Below are positions 19,955 through 30,878 of a DNA stretch of 64,000 bases, piece by piece. The number at the start of each line of letters is the position of its first letter. The first letter of the stretch is position 1. Source of the stretch: Methylopila turkensis (GTDB taxonomy: Bacteria > Pseudomonadota > Alphaproteobacteria > Rhizobiales > Methylopilaceae). The notes under the pieces are model-generated. The model saw only the letters and a list, made by a program, of their open reading frames with translations. It was not told the origin of the DNA and did no database searches. Made by a program: the position numbers and the translations under genes. The DNA is taken from positions 62,001-126,000 of the forward strand of contig NZ_BSFL01000001.1 in assembly GCF_027922325.1 (NCBI RefSeq). Direction: 5' to 3'.

Positions 19955-21976
19955 TCAGAGACCGATGTCCTTGCCGTCCTCGCGGCGCACGGCGATCACG
20001 GCCGGGCGCGGTAGCTCCCGGCGGTCCGGCCAGGTGCTGACCGTGTTCGGGATGCCGCCGCCCTCGCCCGGATGCTGGATCGCGCAGAACAGCGTGCGCT
20101 CGTCGTCCGAGAACTCCGGCCCGCAGACCTCCGAGCCCTTCGGGCCGCTGAGGAACTGCCGGAGGTAGCCGCGGTCGCGGCCGACCGTCGGCACCACGTG
20201 CAGCGCATCGTTCGGGTTGCCGATGTCGGCGCTGTTGGGCTGCCCGTCGGTGGCGATCCAGAGATGGCCCTTGCTGCAGAAGGCGATGTTGTCCGGCGAG
20301 GCGATCTTGCCGAGCTTGGTCGCGTCGGCGTAGCCGGCGAAGAAGGTCGCGCTGGACGGGAGGCCGGGCGTCAGCGAGTCCGGATCGGTCTTGAGGTCGA
20401 TCTCCGGATTGCCGCAGAGCAGGAAGATCTCCCACTTGAACGCCGTCGCCGCGTGGTCGTTCTTCTGCTCGGTCAGCTCGATGATGTGGCCGTTGAGGTT
20501 GGGCACGCGCGGATTGGCGAGGGCCGAGCCGGAGTCCGCGACGATGTTCGAACGGGCGCTGTTGTTGGTCATCGTTAGGTAGACGCGGCCGTTGACGGGG
20601 TTCGGCTGGCAGTCCTCCGGCCGGTCCATGGCGGTCGCGCCGACCGCGTCGGCGGCGAGGCGGGTCTTGATCAGGATCTCGCCCTGGCTGGAGAACTTGT
20701 CCTTCAGCAGCGGGTTGTCGATCGTGAGCGGGATCCACTCGCCGGTGTTGTCGTCATGGAGCTTGGCGACGTAGAGCACGCCTTCGTCGAGCAGGTCGAA
20801 GTTCGCGGCGCGGTTGGCGGGGTCGTACTTGTTCTTCGACACGAACTTGTAGACGTAGTCGAACTGCTGGTCGTCGCCGGTGTAGACCGCGACGCGGCCG
20901 TCCTTGGCGATCGCGGTGGTCGCGGCCTCGTGCTTGGCGCGGCCGAGCGCGGTGCGCTTGCGCGGGACGAAGGTCGGGTCGTAGGGGTCGATCTCGACCA
21001 CCCAACCGAAGCGGAACGGCTCGTTCGGCTCCTTCACCACGTCGAAGCGATCGTAGAACGCCTCCCACCGGCGGCCGGTGGGGCCGCTCGACACGCCGTA
21101 GCGCGCATGCGCCGCCTTGATCGCGGGGTCCGCGGCCAGACCGTTGTTGGCGAAGTACTGATTGAAGTTCTCTTCGCAGGTCAGCCACGTGCCCCACGGC
21201 GTCTTGCCGCCGGCGCAGTTGTTCAGCATGCCGAGCACGCGCGTTCCCGTCGGGTCCGCGGAGGTCTTCATCAGCGGCTCGCCGGCGGCGGGACCGGTGA
21301 TGACCATCGGCGTGTCGCCGGTGATGCGGCGGTTGTAGCGGTCGCTCTTCACGACGCTCCAGATCGAGCCGGCGCGCTGGATCTCCACGACCGAGCCGCC
21401 ATGGGCCGCGATCTCGACCTCGGCCTGCTTGCGGTTCACGCCGGGGCTGTAGTTCTTGAACATGTCCTCGCCGGACGTGTACTCGTGATTCACGCACAGC
21501 AGGGCGCGGCGGTCGCTGTCGAGCGGGAAGTAGCCGACGAAGTCGCAGTTGTAGCCGAACTGCTGCTCCTGGGCCTCGGGCGTCTGCCGGTTGGGCTGGA
21601 ACGTCGGAGCGGTCGGCAGCACCGGGTCGCCCCAGCGGATCAGCACGCGGCTCTCGTAGTTCTCCGGAACGATGATGTCGTCGAGCTGCGAGGGCTCGAT
21701 CGGCGTGAACGACAGGCGGCGGGCGCCGGCCTCGGCCTCGGTCGGCAGCAGCGCCGCGGAGCCCGCCATCAGCACCGGCACCGTCGCCGCCGCGCCGAGC
21801 AGGAACGAGCGGCGCTCGATGTTGCGGGCGAGCACGGAGCGGAACGGCTCGTTGTGGGGCCGCGCGTCGCCTGTCGCGTGCAGGCCCGGACGATCGATGC
21901 CGGCCGCCTCTTCGTCCTCATGCGCGCGAATGTCGGCGGCGCCCCGGCCCTTGGCCGACGTGTCGTCAGTGGTCAT
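19955..21976 (-). CDS. phoX: PhoX family alkaline phosphatase
   Basis: 673 residues, of the PhoX/DUF839 family of calcium- and [13 protein letters not shown] secreted phosphatases that release phosphate from organic esters. The N-terminus is long and polar, with a twin-arginine signal (ERRSFLLGAAATVPVLMAGS) starting near residue 55. Family blocks include YNCDFVGYF, LCVNHEYTSGEDMF, NNCAGGKTPWGTWLTCEEN (with metal-site Glu residues), RFGWVVEIDPYDP, KHEAATTAIAKDGRVAVYTGDDQ, and the C-terminal NIAFCSKGHLWIATDG and CAIQHPGEGG. The enzyme is expected in the periplasm. A Pho-box-like sequence lies 86 bases upstream (22062-22079), consistent with PhoB control under phosphate starvation. Confidence 0.94.
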   Translation of the reverse strand: MTTDDTSAKGRGAADIRAHEDEEAAGIDRPGLHATGDARPHNEPFRSVLARNIERRSFLLGAAATVPVLMAGSAALLPTEAEAGARRLSFTPIEPSQLDDIIVPENYESRVLIRWGDPVLPTAPTFQPNRQTPEAQEQQFGYNCDFVGYFPLDSDRRALLCVNHEYTSGEDMFKNYSPGVNRKQAEVEIAAHGGSVVEIQRAGSIWSVVKSDRYNRRITGDTPMVITGPAAGEPLMKTSADPTGTRVLGMLNNCAGGKTPWGTWLTCEENFNQYFANNGLAADPAIKAAHARYGVSSGPTGRRWEAFYDRFDVVKEPNEPFRFGWVVEIDPYDPTFVPRKRTALGRAKHEAATTAIAKDGRVAVYTGDDQQFDYVYKFVSKNKYDPANRAANFDLLDEGVLYVAKLHDDNTGEWIPLTIDNPLLKDKFSSQGEILIKTRLAADAVGATAMDRPEDCQPNPVNGRVYLTMTNNSARSNIVADSGSALANPRVPNLNGHIIELTEQKNDHAATAFKWEIFLLCGNPEIDLKTDPDSLTPGLPSSATFFAGYADATKLGKIASPDNIAFCSKGHLWIATDGQPNSADIGNPNDALHVVPTVGRDRGYLRQFLSGPKGSEVCGPEFSDDERTLFCAIQHPGEGGGIPNTVSTWPDRRELPRPAVIAVRREDGKDIGL

Positions 21977-22061
21977 CGGTTTTCCCCGTCACGTTCTTTG
22001 AAGACGACGGGCCGGTTCGCCCGCCGCGGAACTGGAACGGGTCCAATCTGCGGCGCCGTCC

Positions 22062-22079
22062 ATGTCAGGCGTTTGACGG
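22062..22079 (-). promoter_or_regulatory. Pho-box-like PhoB site upstream of phoX
   Basis: Minus strand: CCGTCAA-ACGC-CTGACAT. The classical Pho box is two CTGTCAT repeats separated by four bases; these match at 5/7 and 6/7 positions with the right spacing. It lies about 86 bases upstream of the phoX start, the expected region. Confidence 0.55.
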
Positions 22080-22150
22080 CCGCGACATGTGGCGCGCCAG
22101 CCGTCGCGACCGTGGACAACGCCGTTCGCAGGCGCCACAAGCAGGCTGTC

Positions 22151-24012
<1,862 letters not shown>

Positions 24013-24016
<4 letters not shown>

Positions 24017-25206
24017 CGCGGCGGCCCCTCGTCCTCAAGCATCTCGCGGTCCCGCGGCCCGGGCTCGCGGTCGCGATCATCGCCCTCGCCCTCGCCGGCT
24101 CGTTCGCCTTCGCGGCGCTCGACGGCGGGTTCGGCCTGCGCAGCTTCGCGCTGGTCGCGGGCGTGGCCTTCGGGGTCGCGCTGCAGCGGGGCGAGCTGTC
24201 GCTGGTGCGCGCCTGGCGCGACCTGATGATGCTGCGGGACAGCGGCCAGCTGCTGGGCTTCCTCGCCGCCCTCGCGGTCGCCGCCCTGCTGACGCTCGGC
24301 ACGCTCGCAGGCTTCGGCCTCGCGCCGCCCGCCAACGCGCGCATCGGGCCGGTGGACTGGCTGCTGCCGATCGCGGGCTTCGTGTTCGGGGTCGGCTCGG
24401 TGATCTCGCGCGGCGGCGTCATGGTGCATCTCCGGCGCATCAGCGAGGGCTCGCTGGTGGCGGCGCCCGCGCTGCTCGCGGTGTTCGCCGGCTTCGTGCT
24501 GGCGCTAACGCACTGGCGCTGGACCTTCGAGGCCGCGATCGAGCACGCGCCGACGCCCTGGCTGCCGGACGCTCTCGGCCTCGCCGGCGCCCTCGCGGCC
24601 CAGCTCGCGGCGATCGCCGTCCTCGTCGCCGCGCTCTGGCGCTGGCGCCCGAAGCTGCCTGCGTCCGACGCGGGGCTCATGCGGCGGGTGCTGATCGAGC
24701 CGTGGCCGGCGACCGCGGCCGGCGCGCTGCTGGGCGTCCTCGTCGCGGCGAGCTACGCCGCCGGCGAGCCGCTCGGCCTGATCGCGGAATGCGCGACGGT
24801 CGCGCGCTGGCTCGCGACCGCGCTCGGCCTCGCGCCGGACCATCTGCCCGGCCTCGACGCCGGGATCGCGGGGCTGGTGGTGCCTCGGATCGAGGGCTTC
24901 GCCCTCACCCACCACGTGGTGATCATCGCCGGCTTCGTACTGGGCGCCTTCGCCTGCGCGGTCGGCTCCGGCCGCTTCAGCCTGACCGGCGTCACCGCCC
25001 GCGAATGCGTGGAGATGCTCCTCGGCGGGACCATGCTCGGCTGGGGCGCGATGACGGCGCTAGGCGCGGTCACCGGCGAGGCGATCGCGGGCGTCGCGGT
25101 GGGCGCGGTCTCCGGCTGGGTGTTCCTGGCCTCGACCTCGCTCGGCATCGTCGTGACGCTGAAGCTCATGGGCGATCCGAGCGCGGCCTCGCAGGCCGCC
25201 GCATGA
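24013..25206 (+). CDS. YeeE/YedE family membrane protein
   Basis: 397 residues with about ten hydrophobic helices. The family includes TsuA, a thiosulfate importer. Family-like features are the Gly-rich GVALQRGELSLVRAWRDL and GFVFGVGSVISRGG, and the second half with GFVLGAFACAVGSGRFSLTGVTARECVEMLLGGTMLGWGA. The only cysteines in clear positions are in LIAECA, FACAVG and ARECVE, so the TsuA three-cysteine relay is not obviously conserved and the substrate is uncertain. The start is the GTG at 24013, overlapping the ABC-F stop as GTGA (translational coupling). Confidence 0.8.
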
Positions 25207-25234
25207 TCCGCCCGCGGAAGGACAGGGACGCGCC

Positions 25235-25579
25235 ATGACCCGCTCGACCGACAGCATCCTCGAGGCGATCCGGCGGCTCGTCGCAGAACGCGGGCCGGGC
25301 AAGACCATCTGCCCGACCGAGGCGGCGAAGGCCTCCGCGAAAGCCGACGGGCTCGAGGGCGACGCCTGGCAGGGCCGGATCAAGGCGGTGCGGGCCGCGG
25401 CCGTCGGCCTCGCCCGCGCCGGCGAGGTCGCGATCTACCGCAAGGGCAAGCCGGTCGACCCGGACGACTTCAAGGGCGTCTACCGGATCGGCCTGCCGGC
25501 GGAGGATACGATCGATCCGTCATCCCGGCCGGAGCCACAGGCGGAGAGCCGGGATCGCGATCCGGACGAGGCGCCCTAG
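25235..25579 (+). CDS. DUF3253 domain-containing protein
   Basis: 114 residues. The first ~90 match DUF3253, a small winged-helix-like family of unknown role: ILEAIRRLVAERGPGKTICPTEAAK, a helix WQGRIKAVRAAAVGLARAGEV, then YRKGKPVDPDDFKGVYRIGL. The last 20 residues (DPSSRPEPQAESRDRDPDE and neighbours) are encoded by the left arm of a palindromic repeat (25518-25623), so this tail is probably an acquired extension. It starts 28 bases after the YeeE/YedE gene and is likely in the same operon. Confidence 0.85.
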   Translation: MTRSTDSILEAIRRLVAERGPGKTICPTEAAKASAKADGLEGDAWQGRIKAVRAAAVGLARAGEVAIYRKGKPVDPDDFKGVYRIGLPAEDTIDPSSRPEPQAESRDRDPDEAP

Positions 25580-25623
25580 CCTACGCCCGATACCGGCTCT
25601 CGCTTCGCTCGGCCGGGATGACG
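25518..25623. repeat. Nested palindromic repeat spanning the end of the DUF3253 gene
   Basis: The outer arms CGTCATCCCGGCCG (25518-25531) and CGGCCGGGATGACG (25610-25623) are perfectly complementary over 14 bp. Inner arms GAGAGCCGG (25544-25552) and CCGGCTCTC (25593-25601) are also perfect, and GATCGCGATC (25553-25562) is a palindrome within the loop. The element contains the stop codon of the DUF3253 gene and lies between convergent genes, so it may also act as a bidirectional terminator. Confidence 0.75.
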
Positions 25624-25633
25624 CTTCCGCCCC

Positions 25634-27592
25634 TCACACCACCATCTGGTTGCCGAGCTCGACCACGCGTCCGGCGGGAATGCGGAAGTATTCGGTCACG
25701 TCGAAGGACTGGCGCACCAGGCCGATGAAGACGTGGTCCTGCCACAGCGGCATGCCGACGCTGGCGGAGGCCCGGAACGAGCGGCGCCCGACGAAGAACG
25801 ACGTCTTCATCATGTCGAACGGCAGGCCGTAGGCCTTGGCCTGCGCCAGCGCGCGCGGGAGGTTCGGGTCCTCCATGAAGCCGTAGCGCACGATCAGGGT
25901 CGAGAACTCGTCCGAGACCTTCCCGAACTCGATGCGCTCGTCCTCGGGCACGATCGGCTGCCGCTCGGTGCGGACCGACAGGATGACGTTGCGCTCGTGC
26001 AGCACCTTGTTGTGCTTCAGGTTATGCAGCAGCGCGGGCGGCGCGATCTCGGGCGACGAAGTCAGGTACATCGCCGTGCCCTTCACCCGCGTCGCCGAGC
26101 TCGTGGACATGGACTTCGCGAATTCCGCGATCGGGATGCTCTCGCGCCGGATGCGGCCCTCGACGAAGCGCACGCCGCGGATCCAGGTCCACATCAGCAC
26201 CACGATCGCGGCGCCGAGGATCAGCGGGATGTAGCCGCCGTCCGGCAGCTTCAGCAGGTTCGCGCTGAGGAAGGCGACGTCGACGATCAGGAACGGCGTC
26301 ATGCAGACGATCGCGGCCAGCCAGCCGAACTTCCAGAACTTGGCGATGACGACGATCGCGAGCAGCGTGGTCACGATCATCGTGCCCGTCACCGCGATGC
26401 CGTAGGCGGCGGCGAGCGAGCTCGAGCTCTGGAACACGATGACGAGCGCCAGCACGCCCGCGAGCATCAGCCAGTTGACCTTGGGCATGTAGATCTGCCC
26501 GGCCTGGGTCTGGGACGTGTGCTGCACCTCGAGATGCGGCAGCATGCCGAGCTGCATCGCCTGGCGGGTCAGCGAATAGGCGCCGGAGATCACGGCCTGG
26601 CTCGCCACCACGGTCGCGAGGCAGGCGAGCAGCACGAGCGGCAGCCGGAACCACTCCGGCGCGGTCAGGAAGAACAGGTCCTTGATCGCCGCGGGGTTGG
26701 AGATCGCGAGACCGCCCTGGCCGAGATAGTTCAGAACGAGCGACGGCAGCACGAGGCCGAGCCAGGCGGTGCGGATCGGCCCGCGGCCGAAATGGCCCAT
26801 GTCGGCGTAGAGCGCCTCGGCGCCCGTCACCGCGAGGAAGGTCGCGCCCAGCACGATGAAGGCGAGCCAGCCATGGTCCACGAGAAACAGGGCGGCGTGG
26901 TAGGGGTTCAGCGCGTGGAGCACCACCGGCGCGTCGAAGATGTGCAGCACGCCGAGCGCCGCGATCACCACGAACCAGACCACGGTGACGGGGCCGAACA
27001 GCGCGGCGACCTTGCCGGTGCCGGACGACTGGACGACGTAGAGCGCGACGATGATCGCGATGGTGATCGGCAGCACGTAGGGCTCGAACACCGGCGTCGC
27101 GACCTTGAGGCCCTCGACCGCCGACAGCACCGAGATCGCCGGCGTCAGGATGGCGTCGCCGTAGAACAGCGCCGCGCCGACGGCGCCGAGCGCCAGAAGC
27201 ACCGTGCTGTTGCGCCCGATCGCGGTCTGCGCCAGCGCCATCAGCGACAGGGTGCCGCCCTCGCCGTGGTTGTCGGCCCGGAGCAGGATGAAGACGTATT
27301 TGAACGTCACCACCACCACCAGCGCCCAGGTCAGCAGCGAGACGATGCCGATCACCTCCTCCGTGCTCGGCTGGTGGCCGAGATGGAGCAGCGATTCGCG
27401 CATCGCGTAGAGGGGACTGGTGCCGATGTCGCCGTAGACGACGCCGACGCTGCCGATGGTGAGCGTCCAGAAGCTATGTCGCTCGCCATGGGTGGCCGCC
27501 GCTTCGGCGGCGCTGGCGCCATGGGTGCCGGTCGCGCCGGAGAGGCTCGCCTCGGAGGACGGCGCAGGGCGCTCGGATGAGCTGTCGGTCAT
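25634..27592 (-). CDS. kup: Low-affinity potassium transporter Kup
   Basis: A 652-residue K+/H+ symporter of the KUP/HAK/KT family. After a polar Ser/Ala-rich N-terminus, the family signature GVVYGDIGTSPLYAMRES appears near residue 54. About twelve hydrophobic segments follow up to residue ~450, including LGAVGAALFYGDAILTPAISVLSAVEGL, and then a soluble C-terminal domain ending RVVELGNQMVV. The start at 27592 is supported by an AAGGCG Shine-Dalgarno six bases upstream; the in-frame extension to 27652 is a basic, unconserved leader. Confidence 0.96.
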   Translation of the reverse strand: MTDSSSERPAPSSEASLSGATGTHGASAAEAAATHGERHSFWTLTIGSVGVVYGDIGTSPLYAMRESLLHLGHQPSTEEVIGIVSLLTWALVVVVTFKYVFILLRADNHGEGGTLSLMALAQTAIGRNSTVLLALGAVGAALFYGDAILTPAISVLSAVEGLKVATPVFEPYVLPITIAIIVALYVVQSSGTGKVAALFGPVTVVWFVVIAALGVLHIFDAPVVLHALNPYHAALFLVDHGWLAFIVLGATFLAVTGAEALYADMGHFGRGPIRTAWLGLVLPSLVLNYLGQGGLAISNPAAIKDLFFLTAPEWFRLPLVLLACLATVVASQAVISGAYSLTRQAMQLGMLPHLEVQHTSQTQAGQIYMPKVNWLMLAGVLALVIVFQSSSSLAAAYGIAVTGTMIVTTLLAIVVIAKFWKFGWLAAIVCMTPFLIVDVAFLSANLLKLPDGGYIPLILGAAIVVLMWTWIRGVRFVEGRIRRESIPIAEFAKSMSTSSATRVKGTAMYLTSSPEIAPPALLHNLKHNKVLHERNVILSVRTERQPIVPEDERIEFGKVSDEFSTLIVRYGFMEDPNLPRALAQAKAYGLPFDMMKTSFFVGRRSFRASASVGMPLWQDHVFIGLVRQSFDVTEYFRIPAGRVVELGNQMVV

Positions 27593-27665
27593 GTTCGCCT
27601 TGAGCCGCGTTGCTCCGGAGATCGATCGGTCGCGGCGACGATCCTCCCGCACTATGTGTGCCCCG

Positions 27666-28460
27666 TCAGGGCCGGGGCAACGGGGCGGTCACATATCCCA
27701 GCAGCCAGTAGGCGACAAGGCCGACCCATTCGCGGGCGGCCATGTCGATTCGGCGGAGCCCGGCGCTGAACGAGGCCGACGGCGCCCAGGCGTCCTGCGG
27801 CCCGCGGGTGCGGTAGTCCACCGGCCACGCCTCCACGGGAAAGCCCGCCGCGCGGAAGCAGCCGACCGCACGCGGCATGTGATAGGCGGAGGTCACCAGC
27901 AGCCAGCGCCCGGCCGCGGCCCTGCCGGCCGCCTCGCGGCTGAAGCGCGCGTTCTCCACGGTGTTGCGCGAACGGGCGTCGAAGATCAGGCGGCTCTCCG
28001 CGACGCCGAAGCTGACGAACAGACGGCGCGCCAGTTCCGCCTCGGTCACGCCGTCGTCCCCCGCCAGCGCGTTCGAGCCGCCGCTGAACAGGATGCGCGC
28101 CTCGGGCCAGCGCCTTGCGAGCTCCGCCACCGCGGTGAGCCGCTCCGCCGCGGCGGCTAGCGCGACCTCTTGCCGCGCGCCGGCGATCGCAGTGTCGAAA
28201 GAGCCGCCCAGCACCACGAGGCCGGCCGGCGCGGGATCGGCGGAGGCGCGCGGAAACCGCTGCTCCAGCGGCAGCAGCAACCAGGCGCCGAGCGGGGAGA
28301 ATCCGGCGACGGCGAGGCCGAGAATCGCCGCGGCCATGGCCGCCGCGCCCGCTCCCGGCCAGCCGGCCGCCGCGAGCGCGACGCCCGCGAGCCCGACCAT
28401 CGCGAGCGCGTTAGAGGGCGCGGTCAGGAAGCCGAGGACTTTGGAGGCGACGAAGAACAT
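27666..28460 (-). CDS. YdcF/ElyC family protein (DUF218)
   Basis: 264 residues. Two N-terminal hydrophobic helices (FFVASKVLGFLTAPSNALAMVG and the Ala-rich stretch after it) are followed by a DUF218 domain: LVVLGGSFDT, ILFSGGSNAL, EAELARRLFVSFGVAESRLIFDARSRNT, and LVTSAYHMPRAVGCFRAAGF. Relatives such as ElyC and SanA act in envelope integrity and peptidoglycan-precursor or surface-polymer handling. The ATG at 28460 follows AAAGG; the longer in-frame start at 28493 adds 11 residues without a good ribosome site. Confidence 0.88.
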   Translation of the reverse strand: MFFVASKVLGFLTAPSNALAMVGLAGVALAAAGWPGAGAAAMAAAILGLAVAGFSPLGAWLLLPLEQRFPRASADPAPAGLVVLGGSFDTAIAGARQEVALAAAAERLTAVAELARRWPEARILFSGGSNALAGDDGVTEAELARRLFVSFGVAESRLIFDARSRNTVENARFSREAAGRAAAGRWLLVTSAYHMPRAVGCFRAAGFPVEAWPVDYRTRGPQDAWAPSASFSAGLRRIDMAAREWVGLVAYWLLGYVTAPLPRP

Positions 28461-28606
28461 GCAAGGCCTTTCAAGCGGAGCGCGCGGGACCACGCGTCGC
28501 GCCGACGCGCCGTCGTCGGAAGCAGCGACGACTCTTTCTTCACATCCGACGGTTTAGCGTACCGCCGCGCGGGTCCCAGTCCGCCGGCGCCTCATCGGAG
28601 GAGAGC

Positions 28607-29728
28607 GTGACCCCGACCCTCGCCGACTGTCTCGACCGGCGCTCGAACGACCTCGCGGCCGTGCGCATCATCGCGGCCGCCGCGGTGCTCTGGGCCCACG
28701 CCTGGGTGGTGACGACGCCCGGGCTGAAGACCGCCGACTTCATGCATGTGTTCGGCTTCTCGCTCGATTTCCATGGCGTGCATGCGTTTTTCATCCTGTC
28801 GGGCATGCTGCTCGCGCGGAGCTACATGACCCGCCCGGACGCGCTGCGCTTCGTCGTGGCGCGGCTGATGCGCTATCTGCCGGGCATCTTCGTCTCGACC
28901 GCGATCGCGGCCCTCGTCATCGGGCCGCTCGTGACGCGGCTGCCGCTCGAGGCTTACTTCGCCGACGGCGCGCCGTTCCGCTTCATCGCCGCCGTCACCT
29001 CGCTGGTCGACATCAACGCGACGCTTCCCGCCACGCTCGACCGGGGCGCGGAGCCGAACACCCTCTACATCCCGCTCTGGACGGTCCGCTACGAGCTGGT
29101 GTTCGCGATCTGCCTCGCGGTCGCGGGCGCGCTCGGGCTGATCGGGCGCCGTATGCTGACGCTCGCCGCCCTTGTCGCCACCCTCGCCGTCAACGTCGTC
29201 TGGTTTTGGAACGGCGAGGCCGCCCATCTCGACCTCGGGACGCCGCACCACCTCGTGCGCTTCGCCTCCGCCTTCGGCATCGGGATCGCGCTCGCAACTT
29301 TCGCCGACCGAATTCCGGTCTCGAAGCGGCTGTTCGCGCTGGTCGCGGCCGTCGCGGCCCCGCTCGCCTTCACCCAGCTCGCGGCGCTCGCCGGCATGGC
29401 GCTGATCGCCTACGCGATCGTCGTGATCGGCTTCGCCCGCCCGCCGCTCGCCGGCGCGCTGGCGCGGCTCGGCACGTGGTCCTACGGCTTCTATGTGTCC
29501 GGCTTCCTGATCGAGCAGTGCCTGGTCCACGCGGCGCCGTCGCTGAGCGCCGTCGGCGTGTTCCTGCTGGCCTTCCCGCTGGCGCTCGTCGCCGGCTGGC
29601 TGTCGTGGCGCTATGTCGAGGCGCCGTCGATCGGGCTGGTCAACCCGATCACGGGGGCGATCGCCCGCCGTCTGCCTTGGCGCGACGGAGCCGCCGACCC
29701 GCTGCCCGCCCGCTCCTCCGACCGCTGA
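28607..29728 (+). CDS. Acyltransferase family 3 (OafA/NodX-like) membrane protein
   Basis: 373 residues with about ten membrane helices. The N-terminal signature NDLAAVRIIAAAAVLWAHAW contains the conserved catalytic-region histidine; HAFFILSGMLLARSY follows, and the late RYVEAP motif near residue 340 is typical. Such enzymes transfer acyl groups to exopolysaccharide, lipopolysaccharide or similar envelope sugars; the acceptor cannot be told. The start is the GTG at 28607 after GGAGGAGAGC. It is divergent from the YdcF gene and converges on the GH25 gene with a 12-base gap. Confidence 0.9.
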   Translation: MTPTLADCLDRRSNDLAAVRIIAAAAVLWAHAWVVTTPGLKTADFMHVFGFSLDFHGVHAFFILSGMLLARSYMTRPDALRFVVARLMRYLPGIFVSTAIAALVIGPLVTRLPLEAYFADGAPFRFIAAVTSLVDINATLPATLDRGAEPNTLYIPLWTVRYELVFAICLAVAGALGLIGRRMLTLAALVATLAVNVVWFWNGEAAHLDLGTPHHLVRFASAFGIGIALATFADRIPVSKRLFALVAAVAAPLAFTQLAALAGMALIAYAIVVIGFARPPLAGALARLGTWSYGFYVSGFLIEQCLVHAAPSLSAVGVFLLAFPLALVAGWLSWRYVEAPSIGLVNPITGAIARRLPWRDGAADPLPARSSDR

Positions 29729-29740
29729 CGCGGTCGAAGC

Positions 29741-30553
29741 TCACCGCCCAGTGGCGGCGTAACGGCGGAAGCTTTCGGCGTCGCCCATGAACACGTTGCG
29801 GTCGACGTTGCCGGTCACGCCGCCGATGCGGCCGGTGGCGGTGTGCTGCCAGAACGAGAAGCGCCGCGAGACGTGATACTTCAGGCTCGGATGGCCGGCG
29901 ACGCTGCGCAGCCAGAAATGATGGCCCGGGAACGCGCCGACCAGGATATCGCGGTGGAAGTCGACGCTGGTGTAGATCGTCGGCCGCTTGCCGAAATGCC
30001 GTTCCACCATCGACAGGAACACGCCCATCTCGCGCAGCACCTCCTCGCGCGGCGGGCGGCGCTTGCAGGACGGCGACAGGTGGTTCCACTCCATGTCGAG
30101 CACGGGCGGCAGCGCGCCGGGGTCGTTCGGCACGTTGCGGATGAACCAGGCGGCCTGCTCGGCGCCGGTGCGGCAGAAATAATAGAAGTGGTAGGCGCCG
30201 CGGGGGACGCCGGCGGCGCGGGCGTTGGCCCAGTTTTGCTCGAAGCGCTGGTCGACCCGGTCGCCGCCCTCGGTCGCCTTGATAAAGGCGAAGGAGACGC
30301 CGGACGCGCGCACGCCGGTCCAGTCGATCTCGCCCTGGTACTTCGCGACGTCGATGCCGTGGATCGGATGGTCGTCCGGCGTGGTGACGCGGCCCGCGAG
30401 CGCGGCGCCGATGCCGGTGGACGGGTCAATCTCCGTGGTCAGCGCGGTGCGCTCGACGTCCGGCCCGACGGTGGAGCAGCCCGCGAGCGCCGCCGCGGCG
30501 AAAGCGACGCCTAGAAAGGCGCGCAGCGCCTTCTTCCCCCTCGCCTTCGCCAT
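29741..30553 (-). CDS. GH25 family lysozyme-like lipoprotein
   Basis: 270 residues. A lipoprotein signal ends in the lipobox LAGC with Cys26. The glycosyl-hydrolase 25 domain begins at HGIDVAKYQGEIDW (Asp68 in the catalytic-region strand), includes FAFIKATEGGDRVD, GAYHFYYFCRTG and the catalytic LDMEWN, and ends with FWQHTATGRIGGVTGNVDRNVF. GH25 enzymes cleave peptidoglycan between N-acetylmuramate and N-acetylglucosamine. Lipidation implies a membrane-anchored periplasmic enzyme involved in cell-wall remodelling. The gene is monocistronic in appearance. Confidence 0.92.
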   Translation of the reverse strand: MAKARGKKALRAFLGVAFAAAALAGCSTVGPDVERTALTTEIDPSTGIGAALAGRVTTPDDHPIHGIDVAKYQGEIDWTGVRASGVSFAFIKATEGGDRVDQRFEQNWANARAAGVPRGAYHFYYFCRTGAEQAAWFIRNVPNDPGALPPVLDMEWNHLSPSCKRRPPREEVLREMGVFLSMVERHFGKRPTIYTSVDFHRDILVGAFPGHHFWLRSVAGHPSLKYHVSRRFSFWQHTATGRIGGVTGNVDRNVFMGDAESFRRYAATGR

Positions 30554-30628
30554 GCGCCGGTCCCCCGAATGCTTCTGCGACAGTCTAGGCCGCGTCGACG
30601 CGGCGGATTTTCACGGCTGCGTGAACGT

Positions 30629-30778
30629 TCAGCGGTCGGCGGCGTCGCGAATCATCGCGACGACCTCCTCGGCGGCCTTGACCGGCTGCGCGGCCCGCTC
30701 GCCCTCGAACGCCAGCGCCACGAGAAGCGTCGAGAACACCACGGCTCCGGCGACGCGCGCCACTGCGGGATCTTTCAT
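30629..30778 (-). CDS. Small membrane protein, unknown (49 residues)
   Basis: MKDPAVARVAGAVVFSTLLV at the start gives one hydrophobic helix or uncleaved signal. A polar helix EGERAAQPVKAAEEVVAMIRDAADR follows. The ATG at 30778 is preferred because AGGAGG lies seven bases upstream; an extension to 30817 would lose this. No family is recognised. It sits alone between the GH25 gene and mgtE. Confidence 0.6.
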   Translation of the reverse strand: MKDPAVARVAGAVVFSTLLVALAFEGERAAQPVKAAEEVVAMIRDAADR

Positions 30779-30878
30779 CGACGGCCTCCTGTCACGCGAA
30801 CTCATGCGCGCCAGCAAAGCGGAGGAACGTGGCGAAATCGTTAATCACTCGCTCACCATGTCGGCGGCGGGCGAGACG

